Source: Darksidea phi (lineage: Eukaryota; Ascomycota; Dothideomycetes; Pleosporales; Lentitheciaceae). From it: DNA of 64,000 nt. The translations under genes were made by a program, and so were the position numbers. Under the pieces are notes generated by a model. It saw nothing but the letters and a program-made list of their open reading frames with translations, made no database searches and was not told the origin of the DNA. Positions 33,675-44,612 of the stretch are shown piece after piece. The stretch covers positions 67,693 through 131,692 of the forward strand of contig JASJFT010000048.1 of the NCBI GenBank assembly GCA_030770425.1, written 5' to 3'. Each line of letters starts with the position of its first letter. The first letter of the stretch is position 1.

Positions 33675-33887
33675 CTAATCAACGTCGATAGTAGAAGTAG
33701 TAGGTGCGCCGTAGCTATATTGCTCGTAGGGGAGCTCTACAGGCCCAGGAAGGCCAGCGTTTAGCTGATTAGGCTGAAAATGAGGTGCTAGAGGAGGGTC
33801 AACGCGAGGGTCAACCAGCCCGCCAGCGCGCACCACCAACGTGCTCGAAGTGCCATATTCAAGGCCATAATAGGACGCAATGTAGAG
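33675..33887 (-). pseudogene. C-terminal tail of an unidentified protein
   Basis: A 70-codon stretch reads YYGLEYGTSSTLVVRAGGLV, then DPRVDPPLAPHFQPNQLNAG and PYEQYSYGAPTTSTIDVD before a stop at 33675. Composition is protein-like, but there is no start and the frame is closed upstream at 33888. It abuts the P450 fragment. A transposon-encoded protein tail is possible but unproven. Confidence 0.35.
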
Positions 33888-34447
33888 CTATCTAGGAAGC
33901 CTGTCTATAGAATTTCAATACAAAATATTCTGGCGTTGTGGCGCAGTCAGTCTGGCCGTGCAAGTGGTGGCTTAGTAAATAGTTTTCACTGCAATCTCTA
34001 GCGCGGACGAGCTGTTCAGGTTTAGGCAGCAGCATTGCATACCGGTGAGCCAGCAAGGTCTACTTCACCAGATTCTACACAAAACTACAACGTCCTTTTT
34101 TTGGAGGGTAAAATACGTTGAAATTCGAGCTCACGAACCCTGCGCAATGCGATTTGGGTGAGCTTTCTTAATTATACAAATCGCGTTCTGGCTGTTCCTG
34201 TGGTTTGTGCGCTTATTTCCCCGACTTTTGCATACCGCGCGGGAGCCTGTCTCGCCATGAAAGGTGCACTCCAGCACCATCTCAACACTAATTAAATAGT
34301 AAAACTTCTTTTATCAACTTGTAATACAGCCCCTTCTTACTGCTACTCCAGATAGAAAGCTTGTATAGTATCCATAACTAGGACGAGCAAAATCTGAATC
34401 CGTACCGGCCACCAACGCGTGCATTGCAACGGGCTTCTATCACGCCA
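33888..34447. other. Spacer, no gene seen
   Basis: AT-rich sequence between remnants and the 3' end of the chromate transporter gene. Nothing recognised. Confidence 0.4.
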
Positions 34448-36218
34448 TCATCTCCCTACAGCTCCGTACCATCCCAGACCCAATACGGCCCCAATGACGA
34501 TGGCGGCCGCCGGACTGACTCCAAACCATGCACTCTCAGCATAAGTCAAAGCGGCAACAACAACCCACCAAGGCTCTGCTGCCAGCGACTTGCCACTACT
34601 CGACTCGGGCGTTAGATATCCAATCTCCCACAGCCGATACACAGCAGTGAACACCAACCCGACCGCTGTGGCATTGATGCCCCTTAGCATACTGACAACC
34701 AAAGGCTTTGTCCTCAGCACGAGCCATAGTGATTGGACACCGACCGCAAGTATGATGCCCGGAGAGAAAATGCCTAGCAGCCCAAGGAGAGCGCCGAAGA
34801 TGGAATGTGTGTTGGTAGGGGCAAGCGCGAGCGCTCCCAGATAAACAGAAAAGTTAAAGTTCGGCCCCGGAAAGGCTTGGATGATAGCCAATCCCAGGAG
34901 GAAGTCTCTGGGCGAGACCCAACCTGGTTGGACTACATACTCTCGAAGCAAAGGGATGACCACTGGCCCTCCGCCGAAGATGATGGTGCCGGCAAGGTAC
35001 ATGTTCGCGAAGAGGTCGAAGGCTAGCGTTCGGGCCTTCAGTGAACCGCGCAGAGCCATAATGATGGTGAACGAAGCTACTAGCGGTTAACATTCTCCTG
35101 GGCGACGAGATAGCTCACATACTTAAGAAAGCTATGATAACACAGACACCCAGCTTCACCGGAATCCCATGCGTAGTTGTATCAGTACGCACGGCGACTG
35201 CAGAGCTACCTGCACCGGTGTCTGTTCGCTCGCTCACACTGGGCTCTCTTGAAGTCGTTGCTTGTGTCCTACGCTGCAGTCCCTCAGCAGGACGCTCACG
35301 CGACTGATCTTCGACCGGAATACTTTCAATGTTGGCTTCTGCGGCCCCTACATCAACACCACGTTCTCCTCTAGCCCGCCTAGCTCGAATCTTGCCAATC
35401 TTTTGCTGAAGCCATGTATCCCAGATGACAGTCACAACTGATCCAAAGAGGATCACAGCAGGGAAATACCACAGAGCTGAGTAGCACAGTCCGGCGCAGG
35501 CCCCAAAGATTACAAGGATCCTCGTTAGCTGGTCGGTGATGGCTTTTGATGCTAGCTACAAGAGACGGCGTTAGGAAGCACGGACGAGCTCGCAGAGTCA
35601 ACTCACCTGTACAGCAGCCAAGGCAATGATGCCCACCGTACTCGCGTTCAAACCACTAAGCAAAGCATACACAATGGGAGGCAACTTTTCCGGCACGTTC
35701 TGCACGCCCAAACTCAACGCGTACATGGCAATGGCTCCAGGTAGGCACCACAACAGGAATACGAAGATGGCGGGTATGACTCCGGCATGGATCATAGCGA
35801 TACAAAAGATCATCTTGGTACTTCCAGGACCAGGAAGCGCCTGGCATATTGCGAAAAGCTCTTGATACTACAGCCGGGGTCAGTCACGGTAGTATGTCCA
35901 TAGGAAGGGGGCTCGAGATGAAAATCAACCTACTGTTTGCTCGTCTATCCATTTGTTCTTCCCGCCAACGCCTTCTACAAATCGTCTATGCAAGATCTGG
36001 AAATGCACTGGCGGTCCGCCAAATGCAGCTTTGCTAGATTAGCCGGACTGTCTAACGTGATTGAATTGCTATCGGGGGCATTTACTGAAGCCCAAATCCC
36101 ATGTCCGCGCGAAACACTCGCTCAATCGCCAGAGAAGGCTCTTGTCGTTTGCCTGGAGTGAGTATTGCTGATCGCGCGTATGATCGCGAACCGCCCGGTA
36201 TATATCTAGCAGGGGCAT
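34448..36218 (-). CDS. Two-domain chromate ion transporter (CHR/ChrA family)
   Basis: Five exons (36218-36086, 36028-35934, 35867-35607, 35555-35123, 35076-34448) encode 516 aa. Both halves carry the CHR domain: the first has WDLGFTAFGGPPVHF, YQELFAICQALPGPGSTK and FVFLLWCLPGAIAMYALSL; the second has YLAGTIIFGGGPVVIPLL, ISPRD-like VSPRDFLLGLAIIQAFPGPN and FGALLGLLGIFSPGI. A charged cytosolic linker of about 70 residues joins them. ChrA proteins export chromate; fungal versions are long fused dimers like this one, and their natural substrate is not settled. Two introns use the second available AG (acceptors at 36029 and 35077) to keep the conserved frame (GFTAFGG, FLTSFTIIMAL). The start at 36218 is the least certain part. 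Confidence 0.9.
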
Positions 36219-36546
36219 GTTGCTGCACGAGCGAAAGGCAACGCGAAAGTCGTCACGCAGCGACGGAGATGGTAAAAGAGGTGTTGAAAAGCTTGGATGG
36301 CATAATAATGTCGCAATGGGCGCAAAAGCACTTGCGTCCAATCATTCCATCAACGTGTTGCGCTCTTCACGAAGCCAAGGGCATGGCAATCCGTCCGCCC
36401 ACAGACACGGCAACTTTAGGCGGGCCAAAAATACCCCACGAGTCCCGCGAAGCTCCCCGCGAACACCAAAACCTCTACACCTCCATCGGAGACCCCACCA
36501 AAAAAAAACCTCTACAAAAGCTCGCGCAAGCTCCGCAACAGCAAAA
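36219..36546. promoter_or_regulatory. Divergent promoter between chromate transporter and NAT3
   Basis: A 328-bp gap between divergent start codons; no specific site recognised. Confidence 0.45.
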
Positions 36547-37197
36547 ATGGCAACCATCCGTCCCATGCGCGCCACCGACCTCCTCCGCATAACAACCACG
36601 AACCTAGACCCCCTCACAGAAACCTACAACATAAGTTTCTACCTGGAATACCTAACCAAATGGCCGGATCTATGCCGCGTAATCGACGGCATAGACGGCG
36701 AAATAGAAGGCTACAGTACGAACCCTCCTCCCTCCTCCCTCCTTCCTCCATTCCCACTAGCAAAATCGCTGACGAATCCCAACCCCAAAGTCCTAGGCAA
36801 ACTCGAATCCTCGCCCTTCCCCTCCCCCACAACGCCGTACCACCCAACCACCTGCCCCGACCCGAATTACCTCCCCTGGCACGGCCACATCACGGCGCTG
36901 ACCGTGTCCCCCAAGGCGCGACGTCTAGGCCACGCGACGGCGCTTACGACGTCGCTCGAGTCCGCGTCCGATGCCGCGGATGCGTGGTTTGTAGACCTGT
37001 TTGTGCGGGAGAGCAATTCGGTTGCGAAAGAGCTGTATAGGAAGATGGGATATAGCGTGTATAGGAAGGTGAAGGATTATTATAATGATGGCGAGGATGC
37101 GTTGGATATGCGGAAGAGTTGTAAGAGGGATGTTGGGCGGGGGTGTGTGAGGGAGAATGGGGAGATGTTTGAGGTTAGGCCTGATGAAGTTTGGTGA
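36547..37197 (+). CDS. NAT3: NatB N-terminal acetyltransferase catalytic subunit (Naa20)
   Basis: Exons 36547-36715 and 36791-37197 encode 191 aa. It begins MATIRPMRATDLLRITTTNL and continues DPLTETYNISFYLEYLTKWP, the conserved Nat3 start. The GNAT acetyl-CoA loop is ARRLGHATAL (R-x-x-G-x-A), followed by WFVDLFVRESNSVAKELYRK and MGYSVYRKVKDYY. NatB acetylates proteins starting Met-Asp, Met-Glu, Met-Asn or Met-Gln during translation, together with Mdm20. The intron (75 bp, acceptor AAG) is in frame and stop-free; leaving it in would put 25 Pro/Ser-rich residues between EGY and LGKLESSP, exactly where the family reads GYI-GKLESSP. Hence the spliced model. Upstream in-frame codons back to 36217 are not expected to be coding. 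Confidence 0.93.
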   Translation: MATIRPMRATDLLRITTTNLDPLTETYNISFYLEYLTKWPDLCRVIDGIDGEIEGYSTNPPPSSLLPPFPLAKSLTNPNPKVLGKLESSPFPSPTTPYHPTTCPDPNYLPWHGHITALTVSPKARRLGHATALTTSLESASDAADAWFVDLFVRESNSVAKELYRKMGYSVYRKVKDYYNDGEDALDMRKSCKRDVGRGCVRENGEMFEVRPDEVW

Positions 37198-37920
37198 GCG
37201 GTTGGGGCTGGGGGGGATGACGAAGTTTGACAATGGAGCATTGAGCTTTGTGAATGGTTGTGCGAGATCTATGCATAGTTCTCGTAGGACTGGCTTCACA
37301 GAGAGGAGTCGAGATTCTATGGGAAAAGAGGATGACGCAACATCTTCGATATCAAAAGCAGTCGTCGGTCTTCTTTGTGCCATCCTCGTGGAGCAGGGCA
37401 AATTGGATCCCCGAGGTTTTAGTCTCAACATACGTTCTAGAGGTTGGAGGATCTACATACGCAAACGTAACTCTTCGACAGTTGCTGGATACGCGTTCGG
37501 GCATCAACCACGATGACGCGTCCCCCGAAATACCGCAGGGCCAATGGTGGAATGGGTGCGTAACCTCACAACTTTCCATATTTATGCATATGTTAACATA
37601 GAAAATAGTGTACACGTAAAGGCTCATCAAATATCCAATCATGGCGAAATCCGCCTAACCTGGTCCATCTTACATGAAGGGTATATCGTGAGAAGACCGA
37701 GCCATTCGACCCACCTACCCCAACATCCGCCAGACCTCGTATCCCAACTCCGAACCCCACAGCTTCTCCGCCGCTCGCTTTCGCTCTTCGATAACCACTC
37801 CGAAATCATTGACACTTTCTCCATGGAACCCACCCGAGGATGACGACCCAGGAGCTCCGCTAACAAGGCTATGATTGCTCCCTAGAAGCCAAGAGTTCGC
37901 ACTCTCGAGGACCCGTGGGC
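37198..37920. other. Convergent intergenic region
   Basis: 3' flanks of NAT3 and the RGS-LOV gene. No supported gene. Confidence 0.5.
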
Positions 37921-40459
37921 TCAAAGTGCAAAAGAGTTGATACTGGGTTCGCCTGCATGAACAGCCGTCGGGGGTGGGCTGCACGAGCTCACAACTCGTT
38001 GGCGGCTGTCCAGGCGACGTAGTGCTTCGACGGTGGAGTGGCGTCGACTATTACCGTTTTGCATGTACACGCTCTGGCGCATATCGGATTCAGCATCGTC
38101 GTCTGAACCATGAGGCCCCGGCGAGCCACTGTGCTGTCTTAGATGTCGCAAATTATTCGCTACAGGAGGGGCCTGCCTAAAGCGACGCGTAGGAGTGTTG
38201 GCCTTCTCATCGTCTACTAGAACCACCATCCAGACACCGACAGAGCCGGATTGGCCGAGCAAAGGCGTGCAGTGTATCCAACGGGGACGCCCTTCTGCGG
38301 TGCGGTCCGCATCGAGGTCCGCGGCTGCCGTGGAAAGCCAGCGGATTTTTGCCGTGACGCCGCGGGCACCGTCAGCTAAGGCTTCAGCGAGGGAATTGCG
38401 CACGCGTGAGGAGCCGCCGATGCGGTCGAGGAAGCGGGATTGGAGGATGCCGGGGACGCGGAGGGAAGGAGACACGAAGAGGATGCGGAGGGATGGTGCA
38501 GGCCGGATGAGAAGGTACTGCGTCAGCTATTAGTAATGCAAGAGATGGTGCACGTGAAAGACCTACGTGTTTGTATACTCCCCCCAATGTCCCCTCTGCC
38601 ATGATTGGCGCCGAAACCGCCTTCCCCGTCTCCATGGTCGTCAGGTCCTTAATCAACACCCTCGGCCTACTGTGATGCGGACTCGCCGCATCGTCCCGCT
38701 CCTCCACATGCTCCCTATGCATTTTCCCTCCATATTTTCGCACAGTCTCTAACTCGGCATGATTGAACATTTTGCTGAGCTCCTGGAACTCATCCTTTGG
38801 CTCGGGTTTGGGTGCACTTCCGTCTTGAGCGGCGAGATATTGATGGAAGGCGTCGAGGTCGGTAGCATCTTTTACAAGGCCAGAGACGTCTACTTGGGCA
38901 CCGAGGAAGTAGCGGAGGTTACCGCGGGAGTCGAGCAGCGGTGCCATCATGAGAAGATTCATAAAAGGCGAACCATCGCGGCGGCTAGATTGCGTTAGGA
39001 GATTGTGGTAGAAGCGTACTCGAAATGATCACATACTAGTTGAGGATGACCTCGCTAGTTTCTTTGCCCTCCTGAATAGCTTTCCGCAACCGCGCAGTGC
39101 TGTTACGGTTGGTCTTCGGGCCTTGGAGAAACCTGCAATTTCGTCCGATGGCGTAGCTAACACCATACTGCGTTGTACGATGGAATTCTATCTTACGATT
39201 AGAGATAGATTCATTCCAGCGAATAAGCACACTTACCTTCAGAAGCGAAGATGATGGGGTTGTCAGTTCGCGAGGGATCCGAGAGGCAAAACACTTCAGC
39301 TAAGCCCTCACTAGCCTCGCGCAGCAAGGGAGGCAGATTCCCCGTAATACGCTTCTGGATACTGACGCTAACAACCTGAACGAATACATGCGTAATAAAG
39401 GCAGGCAGATCCTCACGAACTAAAACATCAAACGCTTGCCTTGCTTTGTCCTCCAGAACCGCATTGACAGTGGGCCGAGCAGGGATGTCGGTGAATTCAA
39501 AGCCATCAATGGGTTCTAAAGCCTCTGCTACGGCATTGGCGTAGTTGATTGCTCGCATGGCTTTCAAAGCATCGAGATAGTAGATCAAAATTGGGATAGA
39601 CTCCGGACGTGCCGCGCTAAGGAATGTTGTGAATCGAAGCAATGAAGGAGTGTCGTCGAAGATGGCCGCTAAATGTTCTGTGGAGAAGAGCTCCTCGGAA
39701 CGTGTTTCCAAGTTGAAGCCTCTGCTCATGTCGGACTGGTTTGGGGCCACAAGGTCGAATGACTTCGGATCATCTTCGAGCAATGGTGATAGTCGATCGA
39801 ACCCGTCGGGTGGACCCTTTTGTTGCAAGGCTGGTAATGCTTGAGTTGCAACTGATGATGCTTGAGTGTCGAACGACATGACGGAGTCGGCAGAGCTCCG
39901 CATGCTGCGCGCATGGTGAGAGCCGCCAGAATCGATTGTTCCAGTCATTGCTCCTGAGGGCACACTTGAGGAACGGTTGTAGCGACTCTTACTGGTGGCC
40001 GAACTACTGCTAGACGGTATGTCAGCGCAACCGGTACTCCGACTTGATGGGTACGTCAAAACATTACCTAGTTCTCAGGGGTATATGGATACCTCGGCGA
40101 GTGAAGTCCGGGGGCGGCGGTGCGGTTTCCTCGTCTGCGGGTTTCTGTATTGGATGACTGCCCAGGGGTTTGGCCTGGTAGCTGGATATTCGGTCCAAAG
40201 GCGGCGCAATCTGATTTTGTACCAACACGTCTTCTATCCCACGGTGGACTTGCTGCAAGTCATCAACAAGCGGTTCGGCTACCACATCTTCCCCAATCCT
40301 TCCGTCGCCATCATGGGTGCTTGCTACGGCGCTATTGACAGTAGCCGGACTCGGCTCGCTCACGCTGCCCATCCCAGAAAGTTTGACGAGATTGGTCGGC
40401 TTTGAGATGGCGGAGAAGAAGAAGCCGTGGCCCGACCGCCTTTTCTTTTTAGTTAACAT
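37921..40459 (-). CDS. RGS-LOV blue-light photoreceptor (BcLOV4-like)
   Basis: Five exons (40459-40068, 40009-39237, 39187-39037, 38984-38567, 38517-37921) encode about 776 aa; a later ATG at 40372 would give 747. A disordered Ser-rich N-terminus precedes an RGS-like helical domain, about 230-370 (FSTEHLAAIFDDTPSLLRFT, LDALKAMRAINYANAVAEAL). A LOV domain follows, about 385-490. It has the full flavin signature GRNCRFLQG with the adduct-forming Cys at about 406, then TSEVILNYRRDGSPFMNLL and FLGAQVDVSGL with the conserved Gln. A long C-terminal region (LLIRPAPSLRILFVSPSLRV...) has no name. RGS-LOV proteins of ascomycetes bind FMN and move to the plasma membrane in blue light. The LOV splice junctions restore the family sequence exactly. 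Confidence 0.92.
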
Positions 40460-41678
40460 GAGTACTGCAAAAGACAAGTCTACGGGGTGTAATGCGGAGG
40501 CGGGGAAGAGGTAGGTATTGACGGGGCCTTAAGGCCGCTGGAAAGGGCGCGACCATAAGCGTGCAAAGGCTAGACATACGTACCAAAGGGCCCTCGCTGG
40601 GACAACGCTGGGCTAGATCCGATCCAGCAGCGTGTCCCACCGATGCGCCGGACTATGGTGATGGCAAGCCGGATTGGTCGCTTGAAGCAGGCGTTAGCTC
40701 TGCGCCCAGGTGGGCCGACGAGTTGCAGAATGCGTCTCGATTAATCACAGCCAACAGTGTTTGGAGTCGGTCTGGGCACGTGAACCGGAAGGTTTTCGTA
40801 TGCATGCGGTGGGGCTCGTGCTCGAATGTTGCTTCTGAGCTCACAGCTGGAGGACGTTCCTGTACTGCGACCTGGACGAGGTTACTTCGAAGGCATGTCG
40901 TGATGTCGCACAGTGGACGGTCGGCGGGGCCAAGCCAGGAGAGTGTCAGAGACGGGCGCCCCCCGATTTTTATTTGTTTTAGCTAGATCATACACACTTG
41001 AGAGGTCGCGCCTCAGTGTGCCTGGGTATGCCTGTTGCTGCGCCAGAGAACCTGTGATCCCTGCGGGGATCACGTAGACGTCGCCTTGGCACACCGTTGA
41101 AGCTCAATACCCCAGCTCGTTTCCTGCTACTTCAACCGTATTCGGAAAAGAAACCTTGCGATAAACATCCGTCGTCCTCGGAGCAAGAGGGCGTGCTGGT
41201 CGACCCCCTTGCTTCGCTTCGAGGTAGATGGGCTGCTGTGTTCCCTTGACTCGCGGTCAGGCCTCCGCAGCAAGCTTTTGGCGCCGAGCCACATGCTGAT
41301 GGAAGCTGCAGGATCCCGCCGGCCCCGCGCGTGTGTACAGCGGCTCCCCTGATTACGAGTTTGCATTATTGACGCAAGCATATACAGCACGTTCATTGTC
41401 CAGCCCGAAAGCTTCGTATCTTGCAAAAGATAAGCGGCAACAAGACCGGCGCCGCTACACTTACTCTGCACGGCAACGTAAGTCCATTTGGGGCATCGTC
41501 TTCGTCTGACATGTCTGACATGACTATTTCTTCGCGTGAAAGTATAACGCTAGCCGAGACGCGTTCCTGGACAAGTCACTTCGGCGCTATTGAGTAACGG
41601 CTCAACGCCAGCTGAACTAATCACGGTGTGCAGTGCTATCGGTGCCTTGCTATGCCACGTGGTCGTGTTATGTCCAAG
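40460..41678. other. 1.2-kb promoter/intergenic region
   Basis: No supported gene. A perfect 8-bp inverted repeat with a 4-nt loop (GTGATCCC-TGCG-GGGATCAC) lies at 41054-41073. Frames at 40561-40986 and 41471-41127 lack domains. Confidence 0.45.
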
Positions 41679-42639
41679 CTAGTAATGGTTCCGCTGTACG
41701 AGGCGCTCTCGCTCGCCATCCCAGTCTTCCTCTTCCTCGACACTCTTGGCTGGATGCCGGTAGAGCACATAGTGCTGTAAAAAGAAGACTATGTCGAACA
41801 GAATCGTGACGTTACCGAGCGCGAACTTGACGGGATTTCCTGAGATCCCCGACCAGTCGTTTTGGAGCGCTGAGTCGATGACCTGCTGGCCTAACGAGAG
41901 CCATCCTCCGGCGAAGTCCAGCAGCATTGGGTAGATGCTCCATCCGTCTGTACTTTTGCGCTTGTAGTTCACCCACGCTTGGGGGATGTATTTGAGGACA
42001 ACTGTGAGCACTTTCACATAGCCCAGCGCATAAATCTTGCTGTCCGTTAGCTGTCGTATCCTTATGGCCAAGACTGTCGCGGCTCACCACGTCTATCCAA
42101 GCCCACCCAGCAGGGTCATATCCTCCATCCTTCCCCGCCGTTTGCGCAAGCAGCGCCACAGCTAGTATTGCGAACACACTCGTCCAGAAGATCAGAAGCA
42201 CTGGTCTGCTAGCTTTCTGCCTCGACCCTACTTTAAACCCCCATACTTGTGGAAAGAACTGGCTGTATATGATGACGCACATGACCGCGCCATGCGCCGC
42301 AAAGAGAAAGTCGTTGAAGCGCACCGTGGTGTTGGGGTTATCCTTGTGCCGGTATGCATACTGCGAACGAATCGTGGGCGAGTAGAGGAACGCAGCGGTC
42401 GAAAAGGTATAGCAGCAGAAGCCGAGCACGTTGAGCGTGGGGAAATCGATCGCGAGTCCGAGGGTGTGCTTGCGCTGCCAGTTCGAGATTGGTTGCGGGT
42501 AGAATGATGCTGACCTGGGTGACGGAGTAAGCTTTCTTCTGTTGGGGAAAAAAAAGGGGGCGTACCAGCAGAGAACATACAGCCATCCAATGAGTCGAGA
42601 TACGGCCTTTGCCAAAAGCACGCCTTCCGGCCCGGACAT
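41679..42639 (-). CDS. ERS1: Cystinosin-type lysosomal/vacuolar cystine transporter (PQ-loop)
   Basis: Exons 42639-42566, 42514-42088 and 42035-41679 encode 285 aa. Both PQ-loop motifs are present: [20 protein letters not shown] at about 30 and [20 protein letters not shown] at about 185, the second very close to cystinosin. Seven hydrophobic segments are spread through the protein. The C-terminus is acidic ([14 protein letters not shown]), with no classical GYDQL signal. Cystinosin exports cystine with protons from the lysosome; yeast Ers1 is its relative. The second intron uses the acceptor AAG at 42036, giving [14 protein letters not shown]; the nearer CAG would break the frame. The first intron contains a long T-run. 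Confidence 0.93.
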
Positions 42640-43038
42640 ACCGAGCTATGGGAGGGCTACGGGTCCAATCTCGCCAGGTCGCGCACCCAGAGGCCAAGAT
42701 ACAGGTCACAACAGAATAAGCAGATAACGAAGAGGCCGAAAGATGGACAAAAACGAATGCGGCGCTACATGGTCAGCGGGTTGGCAAAAGAAGGGACTGA
42801 GACAAGGCCGCTATGTTAGGTTGAAGCCTGACAGTGTTTCGCACGAGACTCTAGCGCAGGAACCGAACGTGACCCGATAACGATAAGCGTGATGACGTGA
42901 CAGCCGACCTCGGGATAACGCGCCTGAGTTCGTCGCAAAGACAGGATGCACAGGAAATTCAGTCATAGCACCTTCGAGGCTATGGTTTTTCATTCATGCA
43001 ACTATCCCTGTCGTCCGCTGTACCTATCCATCCCGCTG
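42640..43038. other. Short intergenic gap
   Basis: Promoter of the cystinosin gene and 3' flank of the SRPBCC gene. Nothing else seen. Confidence 0.45.
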
Positions 43039-43638
43039 TCAAGGAGTACCTTCAAGCAGCAATTTCAGACCGTTGGCTTGTCCTGCGAATGCTTCCTGCA
43101 AGCCCTTCCCCAGCGTCTCTTGCAGAAAGGAAGCCAGAGCTCCCGAGTACACCTCTCGACTCTCGTAGAGCAGCTTTCCGTTTTCCAATGTACTCAAAGC
43201 CTGCCATCTCTCGCCCTGTAGTAAGACGCCCAGCTTGTACTCCCAGGCAAGTCGGCCGAGCTCAGGTTGGACGTGGGTGACGTTCTCGTAAGTGACTTGG
43301 GTATGGAGAGGATTGTCTGGCGTATCTCGGTCCACCGGGAGAGCCAAGGGAGGAATCTGGACGCGGAAGAGCAGGCGGTTGTTTTCGATGGGTCGTTGAT
43401 CGGGAAGAGTCAAGTTCGTGGGCGACAGCGCCAGGGCGTACCGAACAAAGGGGTTCCATTCAGGATAGGCTGGAAGGTTGGTGAGAGCGTCCCATGCCGC
43501 AGCGACTGTCGATTGTATTTCGATGCGAGCGCTCACGTTAAATACGCCCGGGGGAACGTCGGGGAGGTTGGTATATTCAGCCACGGCGCTGGATGCAGAG
43601 ATTGATACCAATGCGAAAGCGAACAGGAAGAACGCCAT
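43039..43638 (-). CDS. Secreted SRPBCC/START-like (polyketide cyclase-type) protein
   Basis: A single exon of 199 aa from ATG 43638; codons upstream lack an ATG. It opens with a signal peptide (MAFFLFAFALVSISASSAVA, likely cut before EYTN). The mature part has the SRPBCC opening RIEIQSTVAAAWDALTNLPA followed by YPEWNPFVR, the strand-helix pattern of polyketide cyclase/coenzyme-Q-binding START-like folds. Later blocks are FRVQIPPLALPVDRDTPD and GRLAWEYKLGVLLQGERWQ. Asn-x-Ser/Thr sites (NVS, NLT, NVT) fit secretion. The fold has a hydrophobic cavity; ligand unknown. Confidence 0.85.
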   Translation of the reverse strand: MAFFLFAFALVSISASSAVAEYTNLPDVPPGVFNVSARIEIQSTVAAAWDALTNLPAYPEWNPFVRYALALSPTNLTLPDQRPIENNRLLFRVQIPPLALPVDRDTPDNPLHTQVTYENVTHVQPELGRLAWEYKLGVLLQGERWQALSTLENGKLLYESREVYSGALASFLQETLGKGLQEAFAGQANGLKLLLEGTP

Positions 43639-44612
43639 GGCATTGAGCTTGAAGCGAGAGGAAACAAGAAAATGCAACAGGGCGGCATGGCATACATATG
43701 TACTTGGTGGCGGGTGAAGTGCCGGATGTATTGATTCTGCAGCTGCAGCTGTAGCGCTATCATTGCGTAGTTTTTGCTCTTCTTGGACACGAGCAGCTCG
43801 GTACCATGGCTTCGGGTTTAGTTCCTGAGTCTTGACACGATGCTAGTACTCCTGTCATGCAGCTGCCATAGCTGGGTGTGATGCGGAGTCCAAGTGTGAT
43901 GGGTGAGTCAGCCGTCGTCTGGACGAAGTCGTCGATCGGCCGCATGCAGCTTCACGCCAGATCTTCAGCGCTGGAGATACTTCACTTCGTCCTGTTCGGA
44001 GGCCATCCGAAGCGGGATAGCGTAGGTGCGGTAGTGTCTCTTGCGGGGGTTACGAGGGCGCAAAGGGCGGCGGACCGAGCTACGGCCAGCCCCTCTCGAA
44101 AGGATAGAGGAACCTCCCCGCGCTCTTTGACCCTGCATACTGCAACTTACCCCTCAACACTTGCCCCTCTGTATATCTGACGTCGCCTGCACCGCCTGCA
44201 CCGCCTGCACCTTTTATCGTCCCCGCCTCTTGCCGTGACCCTCTGCATTGACTGCGGAGGAGCTCCTAACGAACGCCGCACGCCGCAGCTCCCCAGCCCC
44301 GCGACCGCCGCGGCATTCCGCGTCCAAGCAGCTCAACCGTCAACGCGTAGAGCAAGAGGCCAGATAGCAGCTCTGCCAGGCTCCAGTATTCGCAGAAAGG
44401 GCTTGGTGTTTCTCGCACAAAACCCCAAGCTGGCACGAGACAGGCCACGGGTTCCAGTCAGGCCGTGCCGGTGTATGACGCAGCCCGCTTTCGTCCTCAG
44501 GGTCCGCCGTCTCAGCTTCCGCCGCCTGCTCAACACCACGCCTCCACCTCTCGACGTGCATATCCACCGCTAGCGCTCTGTACACATCCCCACAAGCTTC
44601 TCTGCTGATTGA
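43639..44612. promoter_or_regulatory. Divergent promoter region with a 9-bp tandem repeat
   Basis: Between the SRPBCC gene and the BCAS3-like gene. Three copies of cgcctgcac lie at 44185-44211, about 400 bp before the BCAS3-like start. A 356-codon minus frame (45410-44340) overlaps here but is a shadow of GC-rich sequence. Confidence 0.45.
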
